Shown here: in pieces, positions 12,601-24,239 of the stretch | Position numbering within the stretch: position 1 is the stretch's first letter | How the letters are laid out: the number at the start of each line of letters is the position of its first letter | Assembly: GCF_036417845.1 (NCBI RefSeq) | Contig: NC_089978.1 | Span: forward strand, 161,631,962 to 161,695,961 | Direction of reading: 5' to 3' | From: Apteryx mantelli | Taxonomy: Eukaryota > Chordata > Aves > Apterygiformes > Apterygidae | Length of the DNA stretch: 64,000 nucleotides | Translations under genes and position numbers: made by a program | Notes under the pieces: generated by a model | What the model was told of the DNA's origin: nothing | Databases searched by the model: none | The model's input: the letters and a program-made list of their open reading frames with translations, nothing else

Positions 12601-15600
12601 CATCCTTGAGCTTTGAAAAGCTCTCCAAATCTGCAAAAAGATAAAACTTAACTTTTCAGGTTTACAAAATACCCAAATTAGCCAAATTAAATCATTGTTG
12701 TATGATATTCTGTCTGTTTATATCATATGTTATTGAAAATACTTTGTATTAATTAAAATGTCTGAAAAAATATGCTGACATTTTTTTCCATTATAAATGG
12801 TAGGTAGAATTGTATATTAATTGACTAATTTAAAATGTCAGGGTGCTTTTTCCAAGCCAACCTTGTATTAATAGCAAGAATCCTTTTGCTGATGAAATGG
12901 TCTCCAATTATCACAGCTTGGGTTTTGTTGTACATTGAACAGAAGTCAGCAAAACAAGTATGTTAGACAACCTGGCTAAATAAGCAGTCATACTCATTAA
13001 AAACAAAATTAATCATAGGGTGAATGAAGAAGGCAGTGTTACATAGATTTTTTTTCTTTCCTTTTCTAATCATAGAAGAAAATAATGTTACATGAAAGGA
13101 TGGGAACTATTATGTAGTACTCAATTATAAGGAGGTGAATAGGTCCCTAACATGCCATTTTATCAAAGGAACAGACTGGTGTTTGCATGATGGCTGTTTC
13201 ATTACAGACACTGTCATTAATTCCATGTGTCAATACTGCCTTGTAGTACACAGAGCAGACAAGAAAGAGGTACCCTTCAAAACAAGGGAATGAATTTGGA
13301 GTTGTTATCAAGCTAAATGGCAAGCAGGAAGCTAAAACTTGTATAGATATATTTGAAGGGACTCTTGGGAGATCTGCAAGTGGAAGAAGAGAATGTATTT
13401 TACCAACTGTTTAATTATGGTGTGTCTCCAAGTATGCTTGAATGCTTTGTTTGCATTAGAAAAATGAATGTTGTAAAAAGGAATATTTGATTATATTGGA
13501 GGTCACATAAGGATGTTCAAATGTGTATAAATACGCACATTTGTGTATTTATACACATCTTAATGGATACAGAAGAATTCACGCTGCCGCCTACTGCGGT
13601 GAAGTAACCTCTTCTGTGCTATAGATTGACTCTAACGATACAGTTTCTGAATAATGAAATGTCTTCTGAAGGTGTATGTGCCAGTTTCTGATTCCCATGC
13701 CACTTTGTAGCTCATCTTAAACAATAAGCCCAACCTCAGCTAGCCCAAGTTGACAAAGCTGAGTCGAGGTCTCTAAGCAACCCATGCTAAGTGGGCAACT
13801 CGCTGAGGTTGACAGAGCTGAGGCAGTTCGTACCAGGTAAGGGTCTGCTCTTCTGTAGTACTGAGCTGAAGTTGACCGAGTGATGCCTCTTGCAGTTCTA
13901 CCCAAAATTCTTTTATTTAGCAGTTATGTGGGGGTGTTTTTCCAAACTTCTGATGTTACCTTTGTAACAGCCCAGATTTTTTCTTTCATCCATTTGTCTG
14001 GCTCTGTATTTTTCCTCTTTGAAATACATGAGTGAGCTTGAGCTGTGTTCGCAACTTGCAGTCAAGTCCTCACCAGTGAAAGGATGCCCTATGTTTTACA
14101 CCATCTTAGGACTAGATTATGGTTAGGAAAAAAATAGGTGGATCCCTGCCTCCTCTTGGAGCAGTTAATCCATACCTGTCCTTTTGGTGGCATAGCGTAT
14201 TTCTGTGTTCATGCAGTTCAGTTTTACTGGGTAGTATTTGTCTGAGGAAGTATGTATGGATGGATTTCTGCCTCTGAATACAGAGAAAGAAAAGCAACCT
14301 TAAAACAACCATCTTTCATCCTGTTCAAGGGCTTGCAAAACAAGAAGTGCACGCAAGAACAGAAAAGTAATTGATAAGCATACTTGCTATTTAATGAGAT
14401 GTGAGCTCAGCCTAGCTCACAGTTAAAGCCTAGGGAGGAAGAAATGCTTTGGGAATGAAGCTCTAATGCAGTACAGCACAGTCCCCAGTGATATACTTTA
14501 AAATGGTTTACAGTGAGCTGAGGAACACAGGCTTTTGAGCATCATGAGAGAATATACAAACACACTTCAGTGACTCAGACTTCTGAGTTACTCTGTCTGC
14601 AAAACCTAGTGTATTTGTCAGAACCCTCCCCCACCCCCAAACTAGACTCGTGCATTGGGTATGTCTTATTTACTGTATCTAGTGTTCAGTGATTGTGCAG
14701 ATGACTCACTTGGAGAGAGAAAGTTTGTATTAAGTTCTGGAATGTGTGTAGCAGGGGTATAAAATTGAAATGTGGAAGGGGAATTGCAGAGAAACATCTA
14801 TTTCTTTATAGTGGGCAAATGATGATGAGATAGAACTTCTTGAGAAGCTCCCATTTAAAGATGTCTGTAAGCATCCTTATGGGGGAAGGGGGTTGAGATT
14901 GAGAAAATAAGTAGGTTTTTCTGCAGTTTGGAAGGTTACCTCCCTGCTTGCAACCCACTGTCCTTGAGTTGCATTCTGTTTCAAAGGTTGAGCCATTAAA
15001 GCTGGCTTGGCCAGCATGTGTTCTGCAGCAAAAAACACAGTCAGTAAAAATTCACAGACAGGAGAGAAGTCATGCATTTAAAAAAGAAAAGTATATTCCC
15101 ATCTTCACTCTGTGCATTCTGTGTGGGTGCTTGCTCTCCGGCTTTTCCTTAGCTTGTCAGTACTGCATCAAGGAATTGCATCACAGCTACTATGGGGTCA
15201 TGCAAAACTGATCTGTATTTCCAAGTTGTTTCCATGCTTAAGCCCCTGTCTCTGTCCCTCTGTAAGATTCCTATTCTGACCTGGAATATTTCAATTGGTT
15301 CATTATTTTCTTCTGTTTCTCTTTCCTTTTTCTTTAACTATTTCTTTATCCTTTACTAGCCATTATTATAAATAATAGAAATGAATTTTAGAGGGCTAGT
15401 AAATGAGATGATTCCATGACTTCTGACTGTGATGTTAAATGTTGCAACCTAAGAGCATGTGTTGCATTTTTTTAAAAACAAAAATCTAGGATATTCTCAG
15501 CTTAGAGGTAAAGCAAAGGTGATTTTGTTCGTTCTTTTGGGGTATTTTTGTACTTTTAGGACTTTAAAAATATGAGCAAGGACTTATTCTTGAGGTTATT

Positions 15601-17171
15601 CTCCTCCAAAAATAAGTATAATAGAAAGATGACGTATTCTGAGACTTGAACCTGAGTGAACTGTCTACAACACCAAAGAACTATTGCAAGACTGATTACA
15701 GATTTCCAATCGTGTATTATGGTGGTTAAAGTTAAGCTAAAAAGGCATCTGATGTGTTGTATTTCTTCCTATAAAAAAGATCTTTGCTAATAGACACAAT
15801 TCCTGTGATTCCTCACCACCATAGTAACGGGTGGCCACATCTATGCAAGTAGATGAACTTCTCTTGTTGAGAGAGACCAGAATGTTCCAAAAAAGGACTT
15901 TTAGAGACTTTTTTTTAACTGTTGCTTGACTATACAACATCTGGCTTGTGCGTGCCATGTAATTCAGGTGCTGCCTTTCTTGCTGTTCCTGTTGTTGCAT
16001 TAAGGTAAGATTGCCAGCTGTGTACAAGTGATTTATTTTTTTTCTCCCCAGCTGAGGTGGTAGTGCAGACCAGGCAGAAAGCTGGTGAAATGCCTTTGTT
16101 TCCCCACTGGGTGATGGAGTTTTACTGTCTGTGGCTCTGTGGTGGGGAGCAGGAGGGGTAAATTGGCAGTGTTAGTGGGCTGCCTTTCAAGCACGGGGTA
16201 AATTGGCATCAAGCCTCTCCTACTTTATTTAAGGTGACTCCTGAATATTCAGAGGTATTCTCCAATTTTTTTTCAGCAGAAAATCGGAATGTTATCTCTG
16301 CCCTTACAGCTTTTGCTATAATCCATATATAAATTAGGTGATAAAAAGTAAGGATTAAATAAATCTTTACTAATACTTTTTGATTGGTTTAATCAATAAT
16401 TAATCATCTCTTAGATGAGGCTGTAGCTTGTGGAGTAGATATAATTGGATTAGCTGTTGAGAGGCCTTTGGAGCTTTGAAGAGATTAAAATGGCTGTCAA
16501 TCCTGTAATTAAACTGCCACAAACAAAAGCAATAGTATTAGAATCAGCTTTTTTTAAATGGATCAACAAGTACTTACACACCCTTAGAAGTGGTGTGGGC
16601 AAAGTGTGTTCTCCTGATGATGATGATTACCCTGAACAAGATAAATATGTATCAAATAACTTCTTTTAATTGTGTGTGCATATATAGGCCAGAATGGCAA
16701 GTGAAACTTTCAGAAGAAATGGTTGTCAGTGAACTCTCAGAAGAAAAGCTAGTTTGTGTATTTAAAACAGTGAACCTGCTCCTTGAGCCTGTTAGGCACT
16801 GACTTTTCATGGTGTCTCTAATTGGCTAAGTGGGTTTAGCCTCCATGAATGAAGTCTTTATCTGTCCTCCTCTTCCCCTCCCACCTATTTTGGAAGGTTT
16901 TTTGTTCCTCTTTCTGCAAAATAGAGAGCTTTAGCAGAAATTACTTCCTTTTAAAGGCTCATTATGTATTAAAGCATATACTGTATGTGATTGTATTATA
17001 TTCATGTGATTGATGTGTGTGCATATGCTAATATATATTCCTTTTTAAATCTCTTACAGAGATGAGTTTATAAAACCAATGGGAGTGCGACCGGATGGTA
17101 CAATGGCTCCTTTGGAAGAAACAGTCAGCCAGTACCATACCAACAAGCAAGACAGTTCAGATTCAGACTAA
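3536..17171 (+). CDS. RIC8B: RIC8B, C-terminal half (six spliced exons; 5' part outside window)
   Basis: RIC8B (synembryn-B) is a cytosolic chaperone and non-canonical guanine-nucleotide exchange factor for Gs-class G-alpha subunits (Gs, Golf). Exons 3536-3689, 4019-4114, 6496-6640, 6810-6954, 9176-9295 and 17060-17171 all have AG/GT borders and join without a frame break into 256 codons ending in TAA at 17169-17171. The encoded blocks match the family: [81 protein letters not shown], the acidic [11 protein letters not shown], and [15 protein letters not shown]. In the RIC8 family this half holds the last armadillo/HEAT-type helices and the C-terminal segment that wraps around G-alpha. The paralogue RIC8A is less likely, because [15 protein letters not shown] and the linker [15 protein letters not shown] follow the B form. 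Intron phases inside the window are 0, 0, 1, 2, 2, and the incoming intron is phase 2. Family length is about 520-560 residues, so roughly half is seen here. Confidence 0.95.
4019..4114 (+). CDS. RIC8B: RIC8B exon (probably exon 6 of 10)
   Basis: The acceptor is gattttag before 4019 and the donor is CAG|gtaggt at 4115. It is exactly 96 bp, 32 codons, phase 0 at both ends, encoding [17 protein letters not shown] through RKFIKAQ. This is a highly conserved helical pair of the RIC8 armadillo-like fold. The preceding intron is only 329 bp. Being phase 0-0 it could be skipped without a frameshift, though I know of no such isoform. Confidence 0.95.
4115..6495 (+). other. RIC8B: RIC8B intron, with short (TA)7 tract
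   Basis: 2.4-kb intron between the 96-bp and 145-bp exons. It holds a short (TA)7 dinucleotide tract at 4248-4262 followed by T6. No exon, RNA gene or repeat family was recognised. Confidence 0.85.
6496..6640 (+). CDS. RIC8B: RIC8B exon (probably exon 7 of 10)
   Basis: The acceptor is tatgctcctag before 6496. The donor follows a single carried base after AGA (G|gtataa at 6641), giving phase 1. The 145 bp encode [15 protein letters not shown], then [16 protein letters not shown] and [12 protein letters not shown], the most conserved stretch of the family and part of the G-alpha-binding concave surface. The carried G makes the next valine (GTC) only when joined at 6810, which fixes both splice sites. 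Confidence 0.96.
6810..6954 (+). CDS. RIC8B: RIC8B exon with acidic CK2-type segment (probably exon 8 of 10)
   Basis: The acceptor is tcgctctttgcag before 6810 and the donor is CCTAA|gtacag at 6955 (phase 2). The intron before it is only 169 bp. It encodes [20 protein letters not shown], a glycine-rich turn, then [14 protein letters not shown]. In RIC8A the equivalent acidic motif carries the Ser and Thr phosphorylated by casein kinase 2 (Ser435 and Thr440 in mammals), needed for efficient chaperone and exchange activity. Here the equivalent Ser codon is 6905-6907 and the Thr codon 6920-6922, both with acidic residues downstream. Confidence 0.96.
6955..9175 (+). other. RIC8B: RIC8B intron
   Basis: 2.2-kb intron, AT-rich, with a T12 run near 7013-7024. 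An open frame at 8986-9201 runs through the acceptor into the next exon in the wrong frame and is a shadow. Nothing else was recognised. Confidence 0.85.
9176..9295 (+). CDS. RIC8B: RIC8B exon, 120 bp, in-frame skippable (probably exon 9 of 10)
   Basis: The acceptor is ttcccatctccag before 9176 and the donor is TCCAG|gtattg at 9296. Phase 2 on both sides and 120 bp long, so skipping removes exactly 40 residues without a frameshift. It encodes [20 protein letters not shown], then [19 protein letters not shown]. Mouse Ric-8B has a described splice form lacking exon 9 (Ric-8B delta 9) with altered G-protein interaction. This exon fits that one by size and position. That it is skipped in birds is inference. 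Confidence 0.94.
13521..13558. repeat. Perfect 14-bp inverted repeat (stem-loop)
   Basis: Arm 13521-13534 reads atgtgtataaatac and arm 13545-13558 is its exact reverse complement, with a 10-base spacer. It lies in the last RIC8B intron. It could form a hairpin in RNA or cruciform DNA, or be the remnant of a palindromic element. No flanking target-site duplication is obvious. Confidence 0.85.
13749..13880. repeat. Three spaced copies of a GTTGACnnAG(CTGAG) motif, period about 60 bp
   Basis: gttgacaaagctgag at 13749-13763, gttgacagagctgag at 13808-13822 and gttgaccgag at 13871-13880 recur at spacings of 59 and 63 bp. The sequence between them is much less similar, so this may be a decayed tandem repeat or chance. 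Confidence 0.4.
17060..17171 (+). CDS. RIC8B: RIC8B last coding exon
   Basis: The acceptor is aaatctcttacag before 17060, after a 7.8-kb intron. The leading A completes AG|A (Arg). It encodes [20 protein letters not shown], then [16 protein letters not shown] and TAA. The KPMG..PDG..PLEE pattern is the usual RIC8B C-terminus, and the acidic, serine-containing tail is typical of the family though poorly conserved in detail. The first plausible polyadenylation signal lies about 275 bp after the stop. Confidence 0.94.
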
Positions 17172-17470
17172 AGCATCACCTGCTTCACTCCCAATTCTCC
17201 TTTAATCCACATATTTCCTTAGAACTATGACATCCTTTATCCAAATGTTTTACCCTCGCATTAGCCAGCATCACTTCAATTGTTCTATTACTGGGATATT
17301 TAAAGGATGGATCATGTGGTGTAATGTCTGCATTTTGTATTATGTCTGTTTAAAGAACACATCAATTTATTAGTTTATGATCAGTTGATTAATTTAAAAC
17401 TAAATGTGTTTCAAAGCGATAAAAAGTGAAAACCTACAATGTAAAATAAATGTAGACATTTTAATTTTCC
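17172..17470 (+). other. RIC8B: RIC8B 3' UTR, proximal form
   Basis: AT-rich non-coding sequence from the stop codon to about 20 bases past the first canonical polyadenylation signal (17445-17450). The cleavage position is inferred. A longer 3' UTR using later signals is possible. Confidence 0.65.
17445..17450 (+). terminator. RIC8B: RIC8B proximal polyadenylation signal AATAAA
   Basis: Canonical AATAAA 275 bp after the stop codon, followed by U-rich sequence (ttttaattttcc, then ctgttttctg). It is the best-placed candidate for the first mRNA 3' end; use cannot be shown from sequence alone. Confidence 0.6.
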
Positions 17471-18034
17471 AGAATCCTGTTTTCTGAACTCTGTAGGGTT
17501 TTCCTATACTGTTTTTTTTAATTGTCTTGCCAGTTCTCTCTCTATATGGTTCTAAGTAAAGAAGCAAGTTGGCTTAATTGCATTAGGAGTAAAGGATATT
17601 TAAACCTAAAAGTCTGACTGACCCTGGGAAGCTGCTTTAAAAGGCATTCAGTGATTTTCACAGCTATAATTTTTAAATGTCATTGGATTTCTTCCTCTTA
17701 CTCACTTCTGTGGTTAAGCTCTCTCTCTTAGGATTTTACCACTGTGTCAGTTACTGGTTGCTGCTAAAACTACCTTTGAAATGGGAACAAGATGATGTAT
17801 GTTGTGGGTTTCCCCTCCCCCATGTTAAGACCACACAAATATAGTTCCTCTTATACCTTTGGTTAAGTAAAAACATCCCTATTCAAAACAGCATTCAAGT
17901 AGATACACTTAAATGTTGCCATGAATATAAGTGGACTGAAGTGAAATGCATGTGCAAGTGTTTTACTGGATTGGGGCCTACTTTGGGGGATTAATAGGTG
18001 TGCCTCACTTGAAGAGAAGTCAAACCAATCAGCG

Positions 18035-18040
18035 AATAAA
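18035..18040 (+). terminator. RIC8B: Candidate distal polyadenylation signal AATAAA
   Basis: Canonical hexamer about 0.87 kb after the stop, with a U-rich downstream stretch (ttgtttctttt). It would give a RIC8B 3' UTR of roughly 0.9 kb. Confidence 0.35.
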
Positions 18041-18131
18041 TTGTTTCTTTTAGGGTGAACTTATGGAGTGATGGGATGGAGGAAGGGGGAAGACAAGTGT
18101 CACTTTCAATCTCTAGAGCTCTGTACTCTCT

Positions 18132-18156
18132 AAAAAAAAAAAAAAAAAAAAAAAAA
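18132..18156. repeat. A25 homopolymer
   Basis: Uninterrupted run of 25 A on the plus strand, about 1 kb after the RIC8B stop. It is immediately followed by gATTAAAg (ATTAAA at 18158-18163) and a GU/U-rich stretch. If transcribed it would be an internal priming site in oligo-dT libraries. No retrocopy body was recognised upstream of it. Confidence 0.9.
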
Positions 18157-18157
18157 G

Positions 18158-18163
18158 ATTAAA
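18158..18163 (+). terminator. RIC8B: Candidate distal polyadenylation signal ATTAAA
   Basis: Variant hexamer right after the A25 tract, followed by a GU-rich region (gttttaggcgtg, then ctgttgttgcc). Plausible but unproven distal end of the RIC8B transcript. Confidence 0.3.
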
Positions 18164-21100
18164 GTTTTAGGCGTGCTATCCTGTTGTTGCCTCTTTGCCT
18201 GCCTGGTTTCTTTCTCTGTGTATTTCTCTTGGCACAAAATACATGAAGAATAGTCTTATGTTCTAGTTTATAATTCCTTCTGTTGCTCAGAAACATACAC
18301 ATCCCAATCTTGTGCACGTTTCAGAAGTTGGTGAAGGTTTTCCAGTATGTTTTCTTCAACTTGACGCTGGTTCCTTGAACTAAGGAAGTTAGTTTTCAAA
18401 GACCTTCTAAAGAGAGGACTTGGTATGAAATCATGTTAACCTCTTCCCATGTGAGAAGCTTCCCCAGAGTTCCTTATTCTTCCAAAAGGCCTGAAAGGAA
18501 ATAAGCCACTGCCACCATCTCAGTAGTGGCTTGTTTTCCTGAAGGATTCTGCTCAACCATAGCTATGTCCCTTTTGTTTAAAGGAAACTGGGGACATCGT
18601 CTCTAATTCTATACACTTCTTTGTGCTGGGACCCTTTTGAACATTATAATAGTCCATGTTCTAGGTTATGACTTGGGTTATATTTTCTGCTGCACCGAAG
18701 TGGAACATCACAAAATGTATAGGGGAAAAGGAAGCCAGCTAAACAATCACTGCATTTATAATACTGTAGTCATACCTAGAAGCCAAACCAGGTAGAAATA
18801 GCATTTATGTCTTCTGTTTAAAAACTCTACTCTTACCCTGGTTTCTTGAGTGAGGTTGTTTTGGGAGCTGATACGCAGGAGCAAAAAACATGCTTAGTTG
18901 CATCTGAATTTGAATCTCAGAAATGATATTCTTGGTATAGCATCATCCATTAACTACTCTTAGCTCAGCATAGGCAAGTATTAAGTGCACTGCAGGTGCA
19001 AAGAGTATTTATGAACTCTCCCTGAGGAGCAAAACTTAACTACCTCTGTTAATGAGGATTTGAGCCATGTCTTGGCACTGGCTGAGACTTATTTCATGGA
19101 GCTGCAGGAGCAGTTGTTTCTGCATGGATTTCTGTAGAAGGGATGCATACAGAGCAAGAAAAAGAGCAAAACCTCTGTTGTATGAGCATAGTCTACAGCA
19201 CCTAAAACGATCAGCTGTCTAAAGAGGCCAATAAAACAGTATTGGCTCCAGAGACCTCATTACAAACAGTATAGCATAAGGCTTTTGTGATCTGGTTCCT
19301 GCCAATTGCAATAGTGCAACTATTGTTTAGTTTGTTTTGGAAAATATGTTCTTCTATTGGGTTTTACAGACATGAGACGCTGCTTCAATTAGGAAGTAAA
19401 ACTGAAGACGAAGTATAGCAGGTTCTGCCTGAATGGTCTAGCTCAAGAGTGATTTGTGCACTGGAGTTGCCTGTAGCCAGACTGCTGTTTGATTTAGTTA
19501 AATTAATAACTTCCACTAGTGCAGTAGCCAAAGCATTTCTTTTGTTCCAAGGTGATAGTTTGTGGAAAGGTTGCTGCAAGACTGTATCAACTCGTCTTTG
19601 AAATATAACCCAGTTCTATCCATAGCTGTATCAGCTGGACATCTGTGAAAGTCTTGGGCCAAACTTCCTCCAATACAACAGTGTATCTGCTTGCTTGTGT
19701 GATGTATGAGGTTTGTTTTTCTCTTCGAAGTAACTGCATATATGCAAATTTCTTTTGGACTGGGACTCCAGAGAAAAGTGAACACTTGGTTGTTTAACAA
19801 AAATTCTCACTGAAACTGTTTGCTCAGTCTATGAAATTAGAGTTTGCTTTGGGGCTTATTTTCAAAGGCAAACCTCTACACTGGGCAACTGGACCTTATT
19901 TAAACCAGTAAATTTCTCAGGAGTTGAGTGAGTTTGAATAATTTGTCTGGGCAGTGCAATGGGTGCAGTCAGGCCATGGAACTGATTCAGTGCTGTTCAG
20001 AATTAAATGGTACTTTATGCCTTCAGGGCTCCTCATAGTCTGGCCCTCTTTTGAGACTCACTCCCTGCTTACCAGATTTTAGTTCTTCCAGATGCATTCC
20101 CCTTGCAGCATCCATCCAGCAGTTCCCTTTGCATTTGATAACTACAGAGAGAAAGTGGCTTCTCTCATCTTTTCTAAAGCTGTCCCCAAGTGACCTGCAC
20201 CTCTTTCTTACGGATATTGAGGAGGGCGTGGTGTTGTCTGAAGCAGGAGTCCAACATTGGTCATCAGGGAGTGTTTGTGGCTTGACTTTGCCATTATAGG
20301 CTGGGACTTTTTAATTTCTCACATGCCTTGCCTCCTATCAGTTAGCATCCCACAAACTGGAACTGTTGCTCCTTGTTTTCTAGGTTACGAGCAGATGAGA
20401 ATAACTAAAATTTATACTACCTGTCTGCCATGACTTTCTATATATTTTCTTTCCAATAGAAGGCAGAGGTGCTGCATCTGCATTTCAACAAGCCTCAGAA
20501 GTTGCTGTCCAGAAGTGACTGTGAGAGTCTGCTGCAGCTTACAGTATTTTCATCCCCAGTAGTCGCAAGTTTGGAGAACAATGAAAGGTTTGCTGGCTCT
20601 TCCAGCAGTAGTTCTGAGTAACACAATTTTCATTAAAGCTTGTCAGTGATTTAGAAGTTTTGCTTTTCTTTGTTTCCCATTAAAATAGAGTTATGAAGCA
20701 AAAGATCATGGGAAATACTGAAATTTGTCAGGATACTTTGTTCTTTCACAAAATAACTCAGACTTATTTGTTTAAATGTTAATGAAAACTTCCTGGCAGG
20801 TATTCTCAGATGGTAATTGAAACTTTACGTAGCCCAAAAGTGGTTTTCAGGAAAAAGGGACATTTACAATCTGTTAAAAATGTTGGTTGTGAGAAAATTT
20901 GCCAGAAAGAGGAAGACCATATTAGCTTGATGTTTTGAATATATAATGTTTATGTGTATGGGTGTGACCAAAAAAGATTTTTCCATCCTAAATCTGGACT
21001 TTTTCTTAGTATCTGAAAGTCTGCAAAGGCTTTTAAAAAAGGAAAAGAGAAGAAAAAAGAACGGGGCAATAGTATGGTTCCTTTATATTTCTTCAGACAC

Positions 21101-24100
21101 TAATTTTTTTTCTATCTGGTTGAAAAAAATCTGTTATCAAGGGTGGCTTTAAGGAGGAGAATGTTACAATGAAGCAAGCTGTCATATTAGCTGGTTGCCA
21201 AGCATCCTAGTAGGAAAGAGAAAAGTAAACTCCAAAGTATACAAGAAGCCAAATCTTCTGAAGGAGCATTCCACAACATTGTCCTTCACCTTATTACCAC
21301 AAAACAGCTAATAAAATCCTGCGCTTTAATAAGGTTGGCTGTAAAAAGACTGTGTCCCACTATTCAAACAATTGAAAACCAGACTTTACAGGTCTTTGAT
21401 GAGCAACAAATTAAACAGTTAGCTGCTCCAGTCAGATTCTTTTCTGACCAAGCATGTAAAAATGATAATTTAGGGGTAGTACAAAGATGCAGCTGACTTG
21501 TGGACAAAATATGGGCACAAATTAATCTGGTAAATGAAAATTTTTGTTGTGTTAACATCTTAATTACTTTGATGGCTCTAGCTCTTAGGAAAAGTGACAG
21601 GGAACATTTCCTACTTTCTTCATGCAGTCTTTTGCTCTTTCTGAAGTAATTTCTCTCCAAAATGTGGGTTTTCACTCTAGTGTTGCAATATTTAGACCAG
21701 GATTTTTTGAGGGATGCAAAGTCCCTTTAGCTCGGCAAAGTATCCTCCAGTTGGGTGCGCCCAGAAATGTGGAAGCAGTTCTAATACTGGCAGCTCCGCG
21801 CTCCCTGGAGCTGACCAAACAGACTAGAAAGGTATTTTATATCTCCTTCATGACTTCTGATGCCAGCCAGCTGGCCCAGGGTCACCTGATGGTAGCTGGA
21901 GCTGTGCCTGGCTGGCGGGGGGACCTGCCAGCCCCACCAGCTCTAGGAGGCCATCCTACATATCTCCTATTGCTGGTTTGTAAGCAGGGCAGGCACAGGT
22001 TACTGGGAGGCCAGGCAGACAGGGGAGATGCAGCAGGCTGCATAGCATGGAAAATTGTGGTGATTAGCTATACACAGTAATGGTGAGTGTTTTGCAAAGC
22101 TCCTTCCCTCACTACCAGCATCGCTGTCTGTGGGTGAGTCCAGTTAATTCTCTGCTTTCACATGTTATTTGGCCCTGTGGAAGGCTGAGCATTCATTAGT
22201 TTGTCCCCTTTGGCTGTGAGAATCAGTAATGCTTTGGCTATGGCACTCCTGTCCCATGTTTCGGAGGAGTCTCACACCTCCGTGAGTTGGTTTCCTTCTT
22301 GAGTGTGAGTCCACGTTCCTTGCTCCATACTGGTGGGGGCTGCAAAGAGGAGGTCTCAGAGGAAGGGACAAAGCCTGCTCATCAGGGAGGAGGTCAAAGC
22401 AGCCATGCCTCCTGCTGCTGCAGCACCTGAGCTGCTTTCGACTCCACCATGAGACACCTATGAAAAGCCAAGTTGTCCTGCAGCAGTTCCCATTTCAGAG
22501 GTGTCTGGCCAGCCTTAAAGATGGCAGCTGCAGGCTGACAAGGGAAAAAAAAAACCTCAAGAACTTGGCCACTGCCACAGCCAGACCAATGGCATCATCT
22601 TACACTGCGGTGGCTCATGTCAACTCTCTGTCCCGGCTAGGAGCTATGGCATCTAATGGGATTGAATAAGCTCCTAGAACTTTCTGGCTTTCTCTAGACT
22701 GAGCATGAGGGCAGAATACTGAACTGCTGATGTGCCTGGGAATAGGTCCTTCCACCAGCATGCCAATCTCTGTGGGGTACCTAGCCAGGCTCTTAGAGGT
22801 TGGTGGGGAAGGAATTATTCAGACCACCCAACTTAGCTGGCTAAATTACCCACGTAGTCTCTTCAAACTCCTTCTCCAGTCATGGATGAGAGAGAGGACA
22901 ATTCAAAGTAAGGCTAATTTGGGTGCACTGAATGACCCTGTGCAGGAGCTTTGCTTTCCCTCCCTCGACTACAGAGGGAGCCTGGGGAGACCAGCTGGTT
23001 ACATTTAGTTGCTAAATTGGTTGCCAAAAGATAGGTGGTGAGAATTTCTCCCTGTTTCCCCTTTGCCTTAGACAGCGGTCTTCCTGCAGGAGGATGCTCA
23101 TTCACTTGCTCTCCCTCTCCTGCAAATTGGTGCTCAGTGCAATGGGATATCGGCCCTCAGGAACTACTGCAACCCAAATAGCGCATCATAGCAGCTGATA
23201 GGTACTGTACATTGCATGCAGGGTTTCATGGACTTTTGCTTAAATAGGTCCTTTACAAAAATTTTGCTTTTGGGAGTCTGTTTAACAAGTTGTCCTGTTA
23301 TAAGCCAAGTTTTGTATGTGTTCTTAACGTAAAAAGCAAAGTGAAACCTCAAGCAAAAATTGTAATTAGGGAAGTACAGATAACAGAGGGAAAAGAATTA
23401 TAAGTAGTCCCCAGATGTTGTAAATGAAGAGGAAAGTGATATCATTTAAAATAAATCCTGCTGAGATTGCCGCTTCCTTTTTGTCTGATATACTCATTAC
23501 AAATTAAAACAAAAGCAGTCAAAATCCACGTGCTTCAGGGCATCTGTAAGCCTTCTTTTACCTTTCAGAGCACATAACAGATGCTGACTGTGGCCATTAG
23601 TCCTCATCTAAGGCCAATTCCCAGTTTTGGAAGCTTAAAAATATAAGTTTGTACCATCTAAAAAATGGTAAGTTTATGTGTGTATTTTGGAATCCAAACT
23701 TCAACCTAAAATACCAGAACTCCAAGGCATCAGAATTATTTTACGCTCAAGAAATGATCTTGCCTGGTAAATTACAGTGCTGTGGCACATCACCATTCCA
23801 AAGGCATTTGGAAAAACAGTACTTTATTTTTTTGTCTTTTTGAGACAGGAGTAGTGACTGCCTGGATTCTTTCCTCTTTTCTCAGTCCCCAAATGTTCAT
23901 AACACCCTGTTGGGGAGGAATAATTCCCATCCAAGTTGTAAAACACACTTATAAGTAGATGGGAAAAGCATGAACAGAGCTGTACTGAAAACAAAACCAC
24001 CAGGAACAAGATCTTATTTTGCATGCTACTCACTGTTGTATTTTTGCCCCAATTAGCATATTTTAAAGACAAGCCTGTTTTAAAAAAATTCTGCTATGTG

Positions 24101-24239
24101 ACTGAACTGTTCTCAAGCTTTGAACTTTTTCATTCTTTCTATTGATTATGGCCAAGTGACCCATATTTAAAAAGCATTTACAATAAAATTATAGCACTTT
24201 CTTTTGTGCTGCTAGCTTTCCCAGTGAAAAGCTAAAATG

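Larger units (their letters stand above)
9296..17059 (+). other. RIC8B: RIC8B last intron (7.8 kb)
   Basis: The longest complete RIC8B intron in the window. RIC8 proteins have no additional coding block between DKLS and EFIKPMG, so no missed constitutive exon is expected. It contains a perfect 14-bp inverted repeat at 13521-13558 and a weak three-copy repeat at about 13749-13880. No transposon family could be named. The AATAAA at 12003-12008 is inside the intron and probably unused. Confidence 0.8.
17471..24239. other. Downstream/intergenic sequence with no supported gene
   Basis: AT-rich at first, possibly including an extended RIC8B 3' UTR; an ATTAAA at 20632-20637 with a U-rich tail is the most distal candidate end. 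Open frames are short, the longest 152 codons at 21622-22080, with no recognisable protein. No repeat family was identified apart from the A25 tract. Confidence 0.6.

Noticed and set aside
18132..18163. A25 tract as the tail of a processed pseudogene
   Set aside because: No gene-like body lies immediately upstream; the sequence before it reads as ordinary 3' UTR or intergenic DNA.
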